From: an uncultured Lachnospiraceae bacterium
GTDB lineage: Bacteria; Bacillota; Clostridia; Lachnospirales; Lachnospiraceae
Direction: 5' to 3'
NCBI GenBank assembly: GCA_947623185.1
Contig: CANQGL010000001.1
Location: 17,788 to 81,787, forward strand
DNA length: 64,000 nt
Both the position numbers and the translations under genes were made by a program. Within the stretch, counting starts at the first letter, position 1. Each line of letters begins with the position of its first letter. The notes beneath the pieces are model-generated. The model saw only the letters and a list, made by a program, of their open reading frames with translations, did no database searches and was not told the origin of the DNA. Positions 29,550 to 38,821 of the stretch are shown one piece after another.

Positions 29550-31583
29550 ATGACTATCCAGCGAAAAATCAAGAATGTGGTCAAGCAAACAAAAGCTTGT
29601 CAAAAATATCTGTTGCTAAAGCGGGTTTACAAAGGCATATCCAAACAGCAGACGATAACAAAACAACAGTTTTTAAAAGAAAATTTTACAAAAGTTAAAG
29701 CTATACCAGAATACAAAACAAAAGCCGATCAGCTTTTTCATTTGATGGAACAGGTTAGCATTAGACCGGAGCATAATAACCATTTTTTATATGCACCGGA
29801 TTTTTTTGTTATGCCATACAATCGCAATGGCGTACTGGGTAATTATACTGTTGATTATAGTATAGCCATAAATGGCGACTTAAAGTCACTGTATGAATTA
29901 TACGCCAGAGAGGATACTGTTTTTGGTGAGAGCGCACGATGCATGATTGATGCGTTGGCACTATATGTAAAACGTCTTGAAGCGAATGATACAATATCGG
30001 AACAGTATAAGGCAGCAATCGTTGCGATCCGATCTATGTTTCAACGGCAGGCAAATACATTGTTTGAAGGTTTGCAGCGGATACTTTTCCTGAATCAGAT
30101 GCTTTGGCAAACAGCTCGAAATCTAATTGGCTTGGGGCGACTGGACAAGCTTTTGACGGATTTGTATGCCAAAGATATCGAGGCAGGTGTTTTGACCAGG
30201 GAAATGGCCAAACAAATGCTAAAGGATTTCTTCAGCGTCCTGCATGAGTATTGTGGCTTTAAAAGCAATTCTCTGATGGGTGATACCGGACAGATCATCA
30301 TCTTGGGTGGACGAGAGGCAGATGGCAGTTACTTTTGTAATGACCTCACATATCTTTTTATTGAAACAGCCAAAGAAATGCACCTGCCTGATCCAAAAGT
30401 TCTGCTGCGTTGCACGGCAGATATGCCAGAGAACCTTTTGGAACTGGCATTGGAATGTATCGCCACAGGTATCGGTGCGCCGCTGCTTTCCAATGACGAT
30501 GCTGTTGTCCCGGCAATGATAAGCTCTGGTTTTTCGGCGGAAGATGCTTATAATTACTGTACAGCGGCCTGCTGGGAGCCGTTGGTTCCCGGCATTAGTT
30601 GCGACGCAAACAACGTAGCTTCACTGAATTTTTCTATCCCGTTGACACAAATGATGACTACGTCTGAATTCCTGGCGGTGAATTCAAAAGAGAAATTGCT
30701 GAAGTTGTATAAAATGTATTTACAAGAGTACATCGAAAAGCTATTGACACCTTTGACTGGGTATGAATTTGAAGAAGATCCACTGCTGACACTCTTGAGC
30801 CCTTCGGCGCGGGAACGGCACTTGGATATTGTACATGGCGGCGCAAAATACAACAATCTTGGTCTTACTTCTGTTGCACTGGGGACAGTTATTAATTCAA
30901 TTTTAAATATCGACAAGCTTGTTTTTACACAAAAGAGGTATACGCTTGAGGAGCTTGAACAGAAGCGCCGTAACAATTTTGCTGACTGCGAAAAACTGGT
31001 CAAGGAGCTGAAAGATCTGGCACCAGCATATGGCAGTGATGCCCCTGAAGTGGTCGAGTTGACAAAACAGATCATGGCATTCACTAGTACGGAAATGGCC
31101 AAGTATAAGACAAAACATGGCGGTAGATTCAAAATCGGATTAAGCTCTCCAAGTTATATTAGCGGAGCTGATAAGGTTCCGGCGACCTATGATGGCCGCA
31201 GAAATGGTGCTCCCTTTACTGTTCATATTTCTTCTGCCAAAGCACTACCGGTCACAGAGCTGCTTCATTTTGCAATGCAACTGGATTATAATGACAACCG
31301 TCTTAACGGCAATGTGATTGATTTTTTCACGACTCCAGGATTGCTAAAGCAAAATCTTAGTAAATTTGCGGCTTTGCTGCGTGCTGGATTTGCCGGCGGT
31401 ATCTTTCAGCTGCAGATGAATGTAGTAGACAGCAAGACCTTGATCGCGGCGAAAGCCTCTCCCGAGTTGTTCCCGGATCTGGTCGTACGGGTATGGGGCT
31501 TCAGCGCGTACTTCAACGATTTGCCAGAGGAATACAAGGATGTACTTATAGCGAGGGCTCTTGAGAGTGAAAAGGTGGCGTGA
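29550..31583 (+). CDS. glycyl radical enzyme, eliminase/dehydratase-like branch of the pyruvate formate-lyase superfamily
   Basis: Catalytic CWEP (Cys341-x-Glu343, DNA 30570) and C-terminal glycyl loop RVWGFSAYF (Gly650 of 677); GQIIILGGREADGSYFCNDLTYL...IGAPLLSNDDAVVPAMISSGFSAEDAYNYCTAACWEP. Confidence 0.9.
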   Translation: MTIQRKIKNVVKQTKACQKYLLLKRVYKGISKQQTITKQQFLKENFTKVKAIPEYKTKADQLFHLMEQVSIRPEHNNHFLYAPDFFVMPYNRNGVLGNYTVDYSIAINGDLKSLYELYAREDTVFGESARCMIDALALYVKRLEANDTISEQYKAAIVAIRSMFQRQANTLFEGLQRILFLNQMLWQTARNLIGLGRLDKLLTDLYAKDIEAGVLTREMAKQMLKDFFSVLHEYCGFKSNSLMGDTGQIIILGGREADGSYFCNDLTYLFIETAKEMHLPDPKVLLRCTADMPENLLELALECIATGIGAPLLSNDDAVVPAMISSGFSAEDAYNYCTAACWEPLVPGISCDANNVASLNFSIPLTQMMTTSEFLAVNSKEKLLKLYKMYLQEYIEKLLTPLTGYEFEEDPLLTLLSPSARERHLDIVHGGAKYNNLGLTSVALGTVINSILNIDKLVFTQKRYTLEELEQKRRNNFADCEKLVKELKDLAPAYGSDAPEVVELTKQIMAFTSTEMAKYKTKHGGRFKIGLSSPSYISGADKVPATYDGRRNGAPFTVHISSAKALPVTELLHFAMQLDYNDNRLNGNVIDFFTTPGLLKQNLSKFAALLRAGFAGGIFQLQMNVVDSKTLIAAKASPELFPDLVVRVWGFSAYFNDLPEEYKDVLIARALESEKVA

Positions 31584-31605
31584 CCGATGTAATAAAGGTG
31601 TTCTT

Positions 31606-33039
31606 ATGGAAAGAAAAAGCATAAAAAAGAATTATATACTCAATGCAGCGTATCAAGTACTGTTGTTGATCACGCCGCTGATTACAGCGCCGTATCTTTC
31701 CCGTGTGCTGGAAGCAGACGGTATCGGAACCGTCAGCTTTGCTGAATCTATTGTATCGTATTTCACACTGGTTGCTACGATGGGGATCAATACCTATGGG
31801 CAGCGGGAGATATCTTATGCACAGGATGATATCGAGAAACGCAGTGAACTTTTTTGGAATACTAAGGTTCTGGGCTTTTGTACTTCAGGTCTGACCTTGC
31901 TCATATATCTGCTTTTCGTATTTTGGAAGCAGGGCGCATCAACGATTTATTTATTCTTGTCACTGAACTTGGTGTCGGTCTTTTTTGATATCACATGGTT
32001 TTTTCAGGGGCTGGAGGAATTCGAGAAAACCGTCATACGCAACGCTATTTGCAAAGTAATGAATATTCTTTATATCTTTGCATTTGTCAAAAGCAAGGAA
32101 GATTTGCTGCTATATGCATTGGGCCTAGGTTTGTTCACATTGTTGGGTAACTTATCACTTTGGGCCTATCTACCCAAATTTATTCAATTACCGCAGCGCT
32201 CAAAGCTCAAACCATTCCGAGATATAAAGGTCGTATGGGCTTTATTTGTTCCTACAATAGCCATTCAAATTTACACCGTGCTCGACAAGACGATGATTGG
32301 TGTGATCACGAACAACTCATTTGAGAACGGATATTACGAACAAGCTTCGAAGATATCCAAAATGGCGTTGTCCATTGTAACAGCGCTGAGTACAGTTATG
32401 GTACCTCGGGTCGGGTATCTTTTCAGCCAAAATCGCACGGAAGAAATGCGTGGATCAATGTACCGGAGCTATCGGTTTGTATGGTTTTTGGGCATACCAC
32501 TTTGTTTTGGGGTGTGCATGACAGCGCCTAGTTTTGTACCATGGTTTTTGGGAAGTGGATATGGAAAAGTCGTTACACTGCTGCAGATTCTTCCTTTTTT
32601 GATATTGGCCATTGGCATCAACAATGCAACGGGGATTCAGTATCTAATCCCTACAAAGCGGCAAAATCTTTTTACGTTGACAGTGATTATTGGGGCCTGT
32701 ACGAATTTCTGCTTGAATGTGGTATTGATTCATTACTTTCAAGCAACCGGTGCGGCGGTGGCCTCGGTTGCGGCGGAAAGCACGATTGCCATTGTGCAGC
32801 TGATTTTTGTACGCAAAGAACTGTCGCCGTGGAGAATCGTAAAGAGTGGGGCGCATTATTACATTGCCGGTGCAGTGATGGCACTAACGCTATGGCCGTT
32901 GAGATGTAGTCTGTCGCCTTCCTCTCTGCACACGATGTGCATGGTCCTGTGCGGAGCGGTAGTCTACTTTTTGGTGTTGATTTTCTTCCACGACGATTTT
33001 CTGCTTGATAATGTTCAAGATCTGCTGAAGCGAATCTGA
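31606..33039 (+). CDS. Wzx-type oligosaccharide flippase
   Basis: KNYILNAAYQVLLLITPLITAPYLSRVLEADGIGTVSFAESIVSYF...NTYGQREISYAQ...FDITWFFQGLEEFEKT. Confidence 0.92.
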   Translation: MERKSIKKNYILNAAYQVLLLITPLITAPYLSRVLEADGIGTVSFAESIVSYFTLVATMGINTYGQREISYAQDDIEKRSELFWNTKVLGFCTSGLTLLIYLLFVFWKQGASTIYLFLSLNLVSVFFDITWFFQGLEEFEKTVIRNAICKVMNILYIFAFVKSKEDLLLYALGLGLFTLLGNLSLWAYLPKFIQLPQRSKLKPFRDIKVVWALFVPTIAIQIYTVLDKTMIGVITNNSFENGYYEQASKISKMALSIVTALSTVMVPRVGYLFSQNRTEEMRGSMYRSYRFVWFLGIPLCFGVCMTAPSFVPWFLGSGYGKVVTLLQILPFLILAIGINNATGIQYLIPTKRQNLFTLTVIIGACTNFCLNVVLIHYFQATGAAVASVAAESTIAIVQLIFVRKELSPWRIVKSGAHYYIAGAVMALTLWPLRCSLSPSSLHTMCMVLCGAVVYFLVLIFFHDDFLLDNVQDLLKRI

Positions 33040-33053
33040 AAAAGGAGTGAAAA

Positions 33054-33854
33054 ATGGAAAAGAAAATCCTTTTGACGAATATCCAACGCTTTTCTCTGCA
33101 TGACGGGCCAGGTATTCGGACGACGGTTTTCTTAAAAGGATGCTCGCTGCGTTGTCCTTGGTGTGCTAATCCGGAGAACATAGAGCCGCATGTACAGCAA
33201 TATTGCAAAGATGGACAAAAAGGAACTTACGGCAGGTACTATACCAGCGGTGAACTGCTTGCTGAGCTGCAAAAGGACAAGGTATTCTATACTCAAATGG
33301 CGTCAGAGACCACACTGGGGAAACTTCCGGGTGGTGTGACTTTTTCCGGCGGAGAGCCGTTGCTGCAATTTGCAGCGCTGGAACCAGTGCTGCGGGAATT
33401 GAAGGCTGAGAAAATCCACATTTGCATAGAAACCTGCCTGTTTGCTCCCAGGGAAATGCTGGAGCTTGCCTTGCGATATGTGGATTTGTTTTATGTGGAT
33501 ATCAAGATACTCAATGCAGTGAGGTGTAGAAATATCCTTTGCGGAGATACGGAGCAGTATCTTTCAAACATAGAACAACTGTTTAAACTCCATAAGGATG
33601 TCATATTCAGGATACCGGTGATCGGGGGATACACCGATGGGGAAGAAAATATAGATGAAATCGTCAGTTTTTTGTTGCAATTCAAGCCACTAAAAATTGA
33701 GCTGATAAAAGAACACAATCTCGGCAAAAGCAAGTACCTGTCGCTAGGCAAAAAACCACTGGAATTGAATTGCGTTTCAGACGAACAAATGGAACGCATA
33801 AAAGCAGCACTATTTGATATCACAAAATTGCCGATAGAGATTTGTAAGGTGTAA
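33054..33854 (+). CDS. glycyl-radical enzyme activating enzyme (radical SAM)
   Basis: RFSLHDGPGIRTTVFLKGCSLRCPWCANPENI (CxxxCxxC), GGVTFSGGEPLLQ, IETCLFAP; no obvious 8-Cys ferredoxin insert. Confidence 0.92.
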   Translation: MEKKILLTNIQRFSLHDGPGIRTTVFLKGCSLRCPWCANPENIEPHVQQYCKDGQKGTYGRYYTSGELLAELQKDKVFYTQMASETTLGKLPGGVTFSGGEPLLQFAALEPVLRELKAEKIHICIETCLFAPREMLELALRYVDLFYVDIKILNAVRCRNILCGDTEQYLSNIEQLFKLHKDVIFRIPVIGGYTDGEENIDEIVSFLLQFKPLKIELIKEHNLGKSKYLSLGKKPLELNCVSDEQMERIKAALFDITKLPIEICKV

Positions 33855-34214
33855 AAGCGCCCACAACACATAGGCACCATGGATATAGAAGTACAATATC
33901 TAAGGAGCATAGTATGCAGTTAATTCACATACTTCTCATCGGCGTCACAGATGTTGTTGTAATAATTTAGCCAAGCGATTACTTTACTGTGCTGAAATAA
34001 GATATTGAGTGTCATAAAAAATAAAGATTAACAGCTGAGAGCGAAGGCTAACTAAAACTAGAGGCATAGCTATGGTAGCTGTTTTACCCTGTGCCGTTAA
34101 TAAATATTTGGAAATGAGTGATGTCAATCGCAAAGGTGTGAGCAATTGGCGCTTTTGGATAGATTATATAGAAAATGGGCAATAGATCCGTCATCAGCAG
34201 CTTGAACTCCCCGT

Positions 34215-34963
34215 AGGATATAATCTTCGTTGTATTACGGGAGCAGGGGACTGGGGAGACCGTTCAGGATAGACAGCCAGAACTTGGCGCATTCATTCAG
34301 ACCGACATACATTCCCAGCACATCTTTGCGTCCGTTCATATCGATTCCGATCGCGATATAGACAGTACGCTTTTCAATACGCCCTTCGTGACGGATATGG
34401 TAATGGATCGCGTCCATGAATACGACCGCGTAGATTTCTTCTGGGGACCGTTCCAGCTCTGTGTGCTGTGCTATACCATTCTTTTACTACAGGAAAGATC
34501 TTATCAGCGATGCGGCTTATAGTACTGTCATATATCTCTATGCTATAAAGCTGGCGCATATGGCATTTGATATCGTTTTCAGTCATGTCTTTTGCATACA
34601 TGAAGAAGAGTTTTTCCTCCGTATCCTGTGTGACAGTGATTTTTTTGGCTGGGCCGGGGCTCAAACTTGCTTTTGCGGTCCCTGGGGATGCCGAGTCCCA
34701 TATCCCCATAACTGATATGCATGGTCCTTTGAGAGTGGATGTTCCAGAAGCTGTCTGTATCTTTGTTGCGGTAAATCATACTTGGAATATCCCAGTTCTT
34801 CATCCAATTCCTCGTCCAAGGAAACTTCCAGGTTGAGGCCCATCATATCGTGCATGATGGAATTGACGTCCTCCCCATCCCTGATTTTTACACTATTCTT
34901 CATAAAAGAGCCTGTCATTTTACAAAAAGCTGCCTTTTGTGGAGAATCCTTTTTCCTAGCCAT
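34215..34963 (-). pseudogene. degraded IS256-family (mutator) transposase
   Basis: Minus strand fragments in several frames: NSIMHDMMGLNLEVSLDEELDEELGYSKYD...SYGDMGLGIPRDRKSKFEPR...NDIKCHMRQLYSIEIYDSTISRIADKIFPVVKEW...MDAIHYHIRHEGRIEKRTVYIAIGIDMNGRKDVLGMYVGLNECAKFWLSILNGL; frameshifted and 3'-truncated. Confidence 0.88.
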
Positions 34964-35093
34964 AATAAAACCTCCAAACTGTGTAGTTTTATCCCACATT
35001 AGTTTGGAATTAACACAATTTTTGGGATAAACCCCATTTCCTCTGCAACTTCTGGTATGAAACCTGATCACCCGAGAAAGGCGCGGACGCTGA

Positions 35094-36602
35094 TTGGATC
35101 ACTATGATTCTTCCCTCAAACTCAACTTCATCATGAATGCCATCTTGGCGTCAGCCACAATCCTGTTTCCCCTGATCACTTTTCCCTATGTCTCCCGGAT
35201 ATTACTGCCGACCGGGACCGGAAAAGTATCTTTCGCGGTATCGCTGATCTCCTATTTTAACCTGTTTGCCCAGCTGGGTATCCCGACTTACGGGATTAGG
35301 GCATGTGCAAAAGTAAGAGATGATAAAACGGAACTCACAAGGACATCTCATGAACTGCTGTTCATCAGCCTGTCCATGAACGTTTTATCTTATATTGCTC
35401 TGGCTATAGCAGTGACCTATATACCAAGACTGCAGGAAGAGCGGCTTCTGTACTTTACTGTCAGCGCGTCGATCTTCCTTAATGCCATCGGCATGGAGTG
35501 GCTCTATAAGGCACTGGAGAGGTATGCATATATCACTGTACGGTCAGTGGTCTTTAAGCTGATCGCGGTCATGGCTATGTTCCTGATGGTGAGAAAAACG
35601 GAAGACTATATCATCTACGGAGGAATCACGGTCCTTGCGTCCTCAGGATCATACATTTGCAACCTGTTCCACGCGCGCCGATACATCTGGGTACACCCGA
35701 TAGGCGGTTATGAGATCCGTCGGCATCTGAAAGCTGTGATGGTGTTCTTCGCCATGACCTGTTCGACGCTCATCTATACCCAGCTCGATACGGTGATGCT
35801 GGGCTTTATGAAGACGGATGTAGATGTGGGCTATTACAGTGCTGCAGTGCAGATCAAAACGGTATTGGTCAGTATAACTGCTTCTTTAGGGAATGTGCTG
35901 CTCCCGCGTTCGTCATATTACATTGAACAGGGAAAGCTGAATGCGTTTCATAACCTTAACCAGAAGGCGTTAAATTTTGCTTTTGTTGTAGCGTTACCCA
36001 TGACGCTGTTTTTTATTCTCTTTGCCCCCTATGGGATTGGCTTCTTGTCCGGGCCCTCATATGCAGCCTCGATCCCCGTGATGCGGATTATCATGCCGAC
36101 TGTTCTGTTGATCGCGGTCACGAACATCCTGGGGATCCAGATCTTGGTGCCGCTGGGACGCGAAAAAGTGGTGCTTAAATCCGAGATCGCGGGCGCGGTG
36201 ACGGATCTGGTCTTGAATCTGATCCTGATCCCCAGGTATGCGGCGGCCGGAGCGGCAGTCGGGACGATGGCAGCGGAAGCAGTTGTTCTGGGTGTACAGT
36301 ATACTTCGTTGAGAAGCAGTATCAAGGAAATGGCCCAGAAGATCCAGTTTCGTAAGATTTTGATGGCTTTGTGTGTTGGAGGTTCTATTGCGTTATTCAC
36401 CACTAAGATACTGCTTGCAAGGGCTTTAAATGAGATGATCAGCGTCCATAACGCTCTTGGATGTTTCGCAGGACTTGCAGCTTCTGGTTGCGCTATGTTC
36501 GGGACTTATGCTATTATTTTGGCCCTGACAGCTGAGCAGCTGACTATTGAAACGATGAAATGGTTGGTCAGAGGCCTCCGGCAAAGAAAAGCTAAAGGTT
36601 AG
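35094..36602 (+). CDS. second Wzx-type oligosaccharide flippase
   Basis: SLKLNFIMNAILASATILFPLITFPYVSRILLPTGTGKVSFAVSLISYFNLFAQLGIPTYGIRACAKVRDD; TTG start. Confidence 0.92.
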   Translation: MDHYDSSLKLNFIMNAILASATILFPLITFPYVSRILLPTGTGKVSFAVSLISYFNLFAQLGIPTYGIRACAKVRDDKTELTRTSHELLFISLSMNVLSYIALAIAVTYIPRLQEERLLYFTVSASIFLNAIGMEWLYKALERYAYITVRSVVFKLIAVMAMFLMVRKTEDYIIYGGITVLASSGSYICNLFHARRYIWVHPIGGYEIRRHLKAVMVFFAMTCSTLIYTQLDTVMLGFMKTDVDVGYYSAAVQIKTVLVSITASLGNVLLPRSSYYIEQGKLNAFHNLNQKALNFAFVVALPMTLFFILFAPYGIGFLSGPSYAASIPVMRIIMPTVLLIAVTNILGIQILVPLGREKVVLKSEIAGAVTDLVLNLILIPRYAAAGAAVGTMAAEAVVLGVQYTSLRSSIKEMAQKIQFRKILMALCVGGSIALFTTKILLARALNEMISVHNALGCFAGLAASGCAMFGTYAIILALTAEQLTIETMKWLVRGLRQRKAKG

Positions 36603-36614
36603 GGGGAAAACACC

Positions 36615-37702
36615 TTGGAAATGATCAGGGAGATCAAGTCAGAAGAAAACAGAAAAGTGTATTTGGATTTTCTTAGGATAATGGCAATTTTTATGGTCCT
36701 ATATAACCATACAGGTACCAGAGGCTATGTATTATTCACTATTGCCCAAGGATCACCATTATATTGGTCCTATTTGTTCTTTTCCATTTTCATAAAAATC
36801 AATGTGCCTGTTTTCTCTATGATATCAGGCGCATTGCTTTTACCTCGTCAGGAGTCAGCAGGGCAGGTGGCGTATAGGCGTATAACGCGGTTTACTGCCG
36901 CTTTGGTTTTATGTTCTATGGTGGGATACCTGTACCAGTTACATTTAGATCTGTCTAAGTTTTCATTGGAATATTTTTTTAGGACACTGTATTCAAACAG
37001 ACTTACCAATGCATCATGGTATTTGTATGCATACCTTGCCTTTCTTGTTGCACTTCCTCTTCTTCAAAGTTTTGCAAAGTCATTGAGCTATAAACAATAT
37101 ATTTACATGATAGAGGTATATCTTGCATTTCAATGCCTAAGTATCTTTGAATACATTTTTGAGCCGGGGGGGGGGGTATTTCTCATAATGGCTATTTCAA
37201 CTTCTTCATGGCGTCCCAAAATGTATTATACCCGATGATTGGATATTTTCTGGAAGAACGGCTGCCTTATAAGCATTATACATGGAAAAACTTTATCTGT
37301 TTGATCATTGCCAGTATTCTTGCCACGGGGGTATGTTGCGTTTTAACGAATCACTATTGTACGCTGAATAACGCTTGGACAGAGGGAACCTGCCAAAAAT
37401 ATATGGGAACGCTAACTGTGATTCCCACGATAACAGTTTATTATGGAACAAAGCTATGGTTTATGCATCATAAGCTGTCTTCCCGGATGGAAAAGACCAT
37501 CATAATGTTGGGTGACTGTACATTTGGTATCTATCTGTTCGAGCAGATCTATAGAGGAAGAACAGTATGGATTTACGATATGCTATACCCAGTTCTGCAT
37601 AGCTTTCCGTCCTGCCTGTTATGGATTGTAGCAGCTTGTCTTCTGGGTACTGCTGTAACACTGATTTTGAAAAAGATTCCTGTTTTAAGAAAGATACTGT
37701 AG
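36615..37702 (+). pseudogene. acyltransferase 3 family protein, out of frame at a G11 homopolymer (possible phase-OFF allele)
   Basis: ORFs 36615-37238 (RKVYLDFLRIMAIFMVLYNHTGTRG) and 37208-37702; frames join through the G tract at 37166-37176 (..EPGG/GISHNGYFNFFMASQNVLYPMIGYFLEE..). Confidence 0.85.
37166..37176 (+). repeat. poly-G tract (11 G) inside acyltransferase coding sequence
   Basis: gagcc-GGGGGGGGGGG-tatttc read directly. Confidence 0.95.
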
Positions 37703-37734
37703 ATTCTTTCAAGGTAGCTACAGGACAGAAGAAA

Positions 37735-38815
37735 ATGACCACTGAAAAAACCCGGATCCAATATATCGATATTGCAAAAGGTATCTCGATCATCTGCATT
37801 ATCCTGGGCCATCTGAACAGTTGGCAGATCACCCGGGTTGTGTTTACATTCCATGTGCCTCTTTTCTATTTTATCACGGGGTATTTTACCGATGACCGTC
37901 TGCCGGTAAAAGCATTCATAAAACATAAGGCACGAACGCTTCTGATACCATATGCTTTCACCTGCATGGTGATCATTCTTCTGGCCGCGCTGGAATACGG
38001 TCTGTTCTTTGGCGTGGAGGCGGCATGGAGGGCAGCCCTGGACTGGTCCTACGCGGCTGCTTACGGGGCCGGGGATTCTTATACCAGCCCGTTTTATATC
38101 AAGTCGATCGGCGCCATATGGTTCCTGTGGGCGTCGTTCTGGGGGGAGCGTTTTTCTGCGTGCTTTTCTTGCACTCGGGAAGTGGCAGCGGATATTGGCG
38201 ATCGCGGCCATTTTTTTCTTCGGGTACGCGTCCAGGGCCCTGTTCTGGTTCCCGTGCAGCATCCAGGCCGGATGCTGCGCTGCGCTTTTCCTATATATAG
38301 GCTGGCTGGTAAAGAGAGCTGAAGGATGGTTAAAAGACGCGCCCGGCGAAGTGAAGGCGGCCGCGGCAGTATTAGCTCTTGCTGTATGGCTGTCATTCAT
38401 AAAGAACTTTCAGTCATTCTGGCTCGTCCACTGCGATATCGGGCGGGGGATCATAGATATCATCGGCTGTATGTGCGGAAGCGGCATCGTCCTGCTGGTT
38501 TCCCGGTATATAGATAGGCGTTTTCCAAAAACGGCGTGCGCATTGCGCGCCGCAGGCCGTTACAGTCTGCTCGTGCTGTGCCTGCATATCGTGGAACTGG
38601 ATACTTTTCCATGGTGGCAGTTAACTGACGAACTTGTCCGGCGCGGTTTACCGGCTTGGCTGCAGATCTATGTCATAATCGCAGGAAAGGCACTGCTGAT
38701 CTTCCCGTCGGCTTTTATCTGCCTGAAATGGGAATGGGTCCGGAGGCTGTTCGGATATGAACGGTTTCATGAACGATCCGGTTTCGGTCACAAATCAGGC
38801 CCAAAAGGAGCATGA
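37735..38815 (+). pseudogene. second acyltransferase 3 family protein, frameshifted around 38141-38200
   Basis: MTTEKTRIQYIDIAKGISIICIILGHLN...IGAIWFLWASFWG then continues in another frame (SVFLRAFLALGKWQRILAIAAIFFFGYASRALFW...). Confidence 0.75.
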
Positions 38816-38821
38816 CCGCTT

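Noticed and set aside
29550-31583. Calling the glycyl-radical enzyme a canonical pyruvate formate-lyase
   Set aside because: Active site reads ACWEP (single Cys followed by Glu), not the CC pair of PflB; locus context is glycan synthesis.
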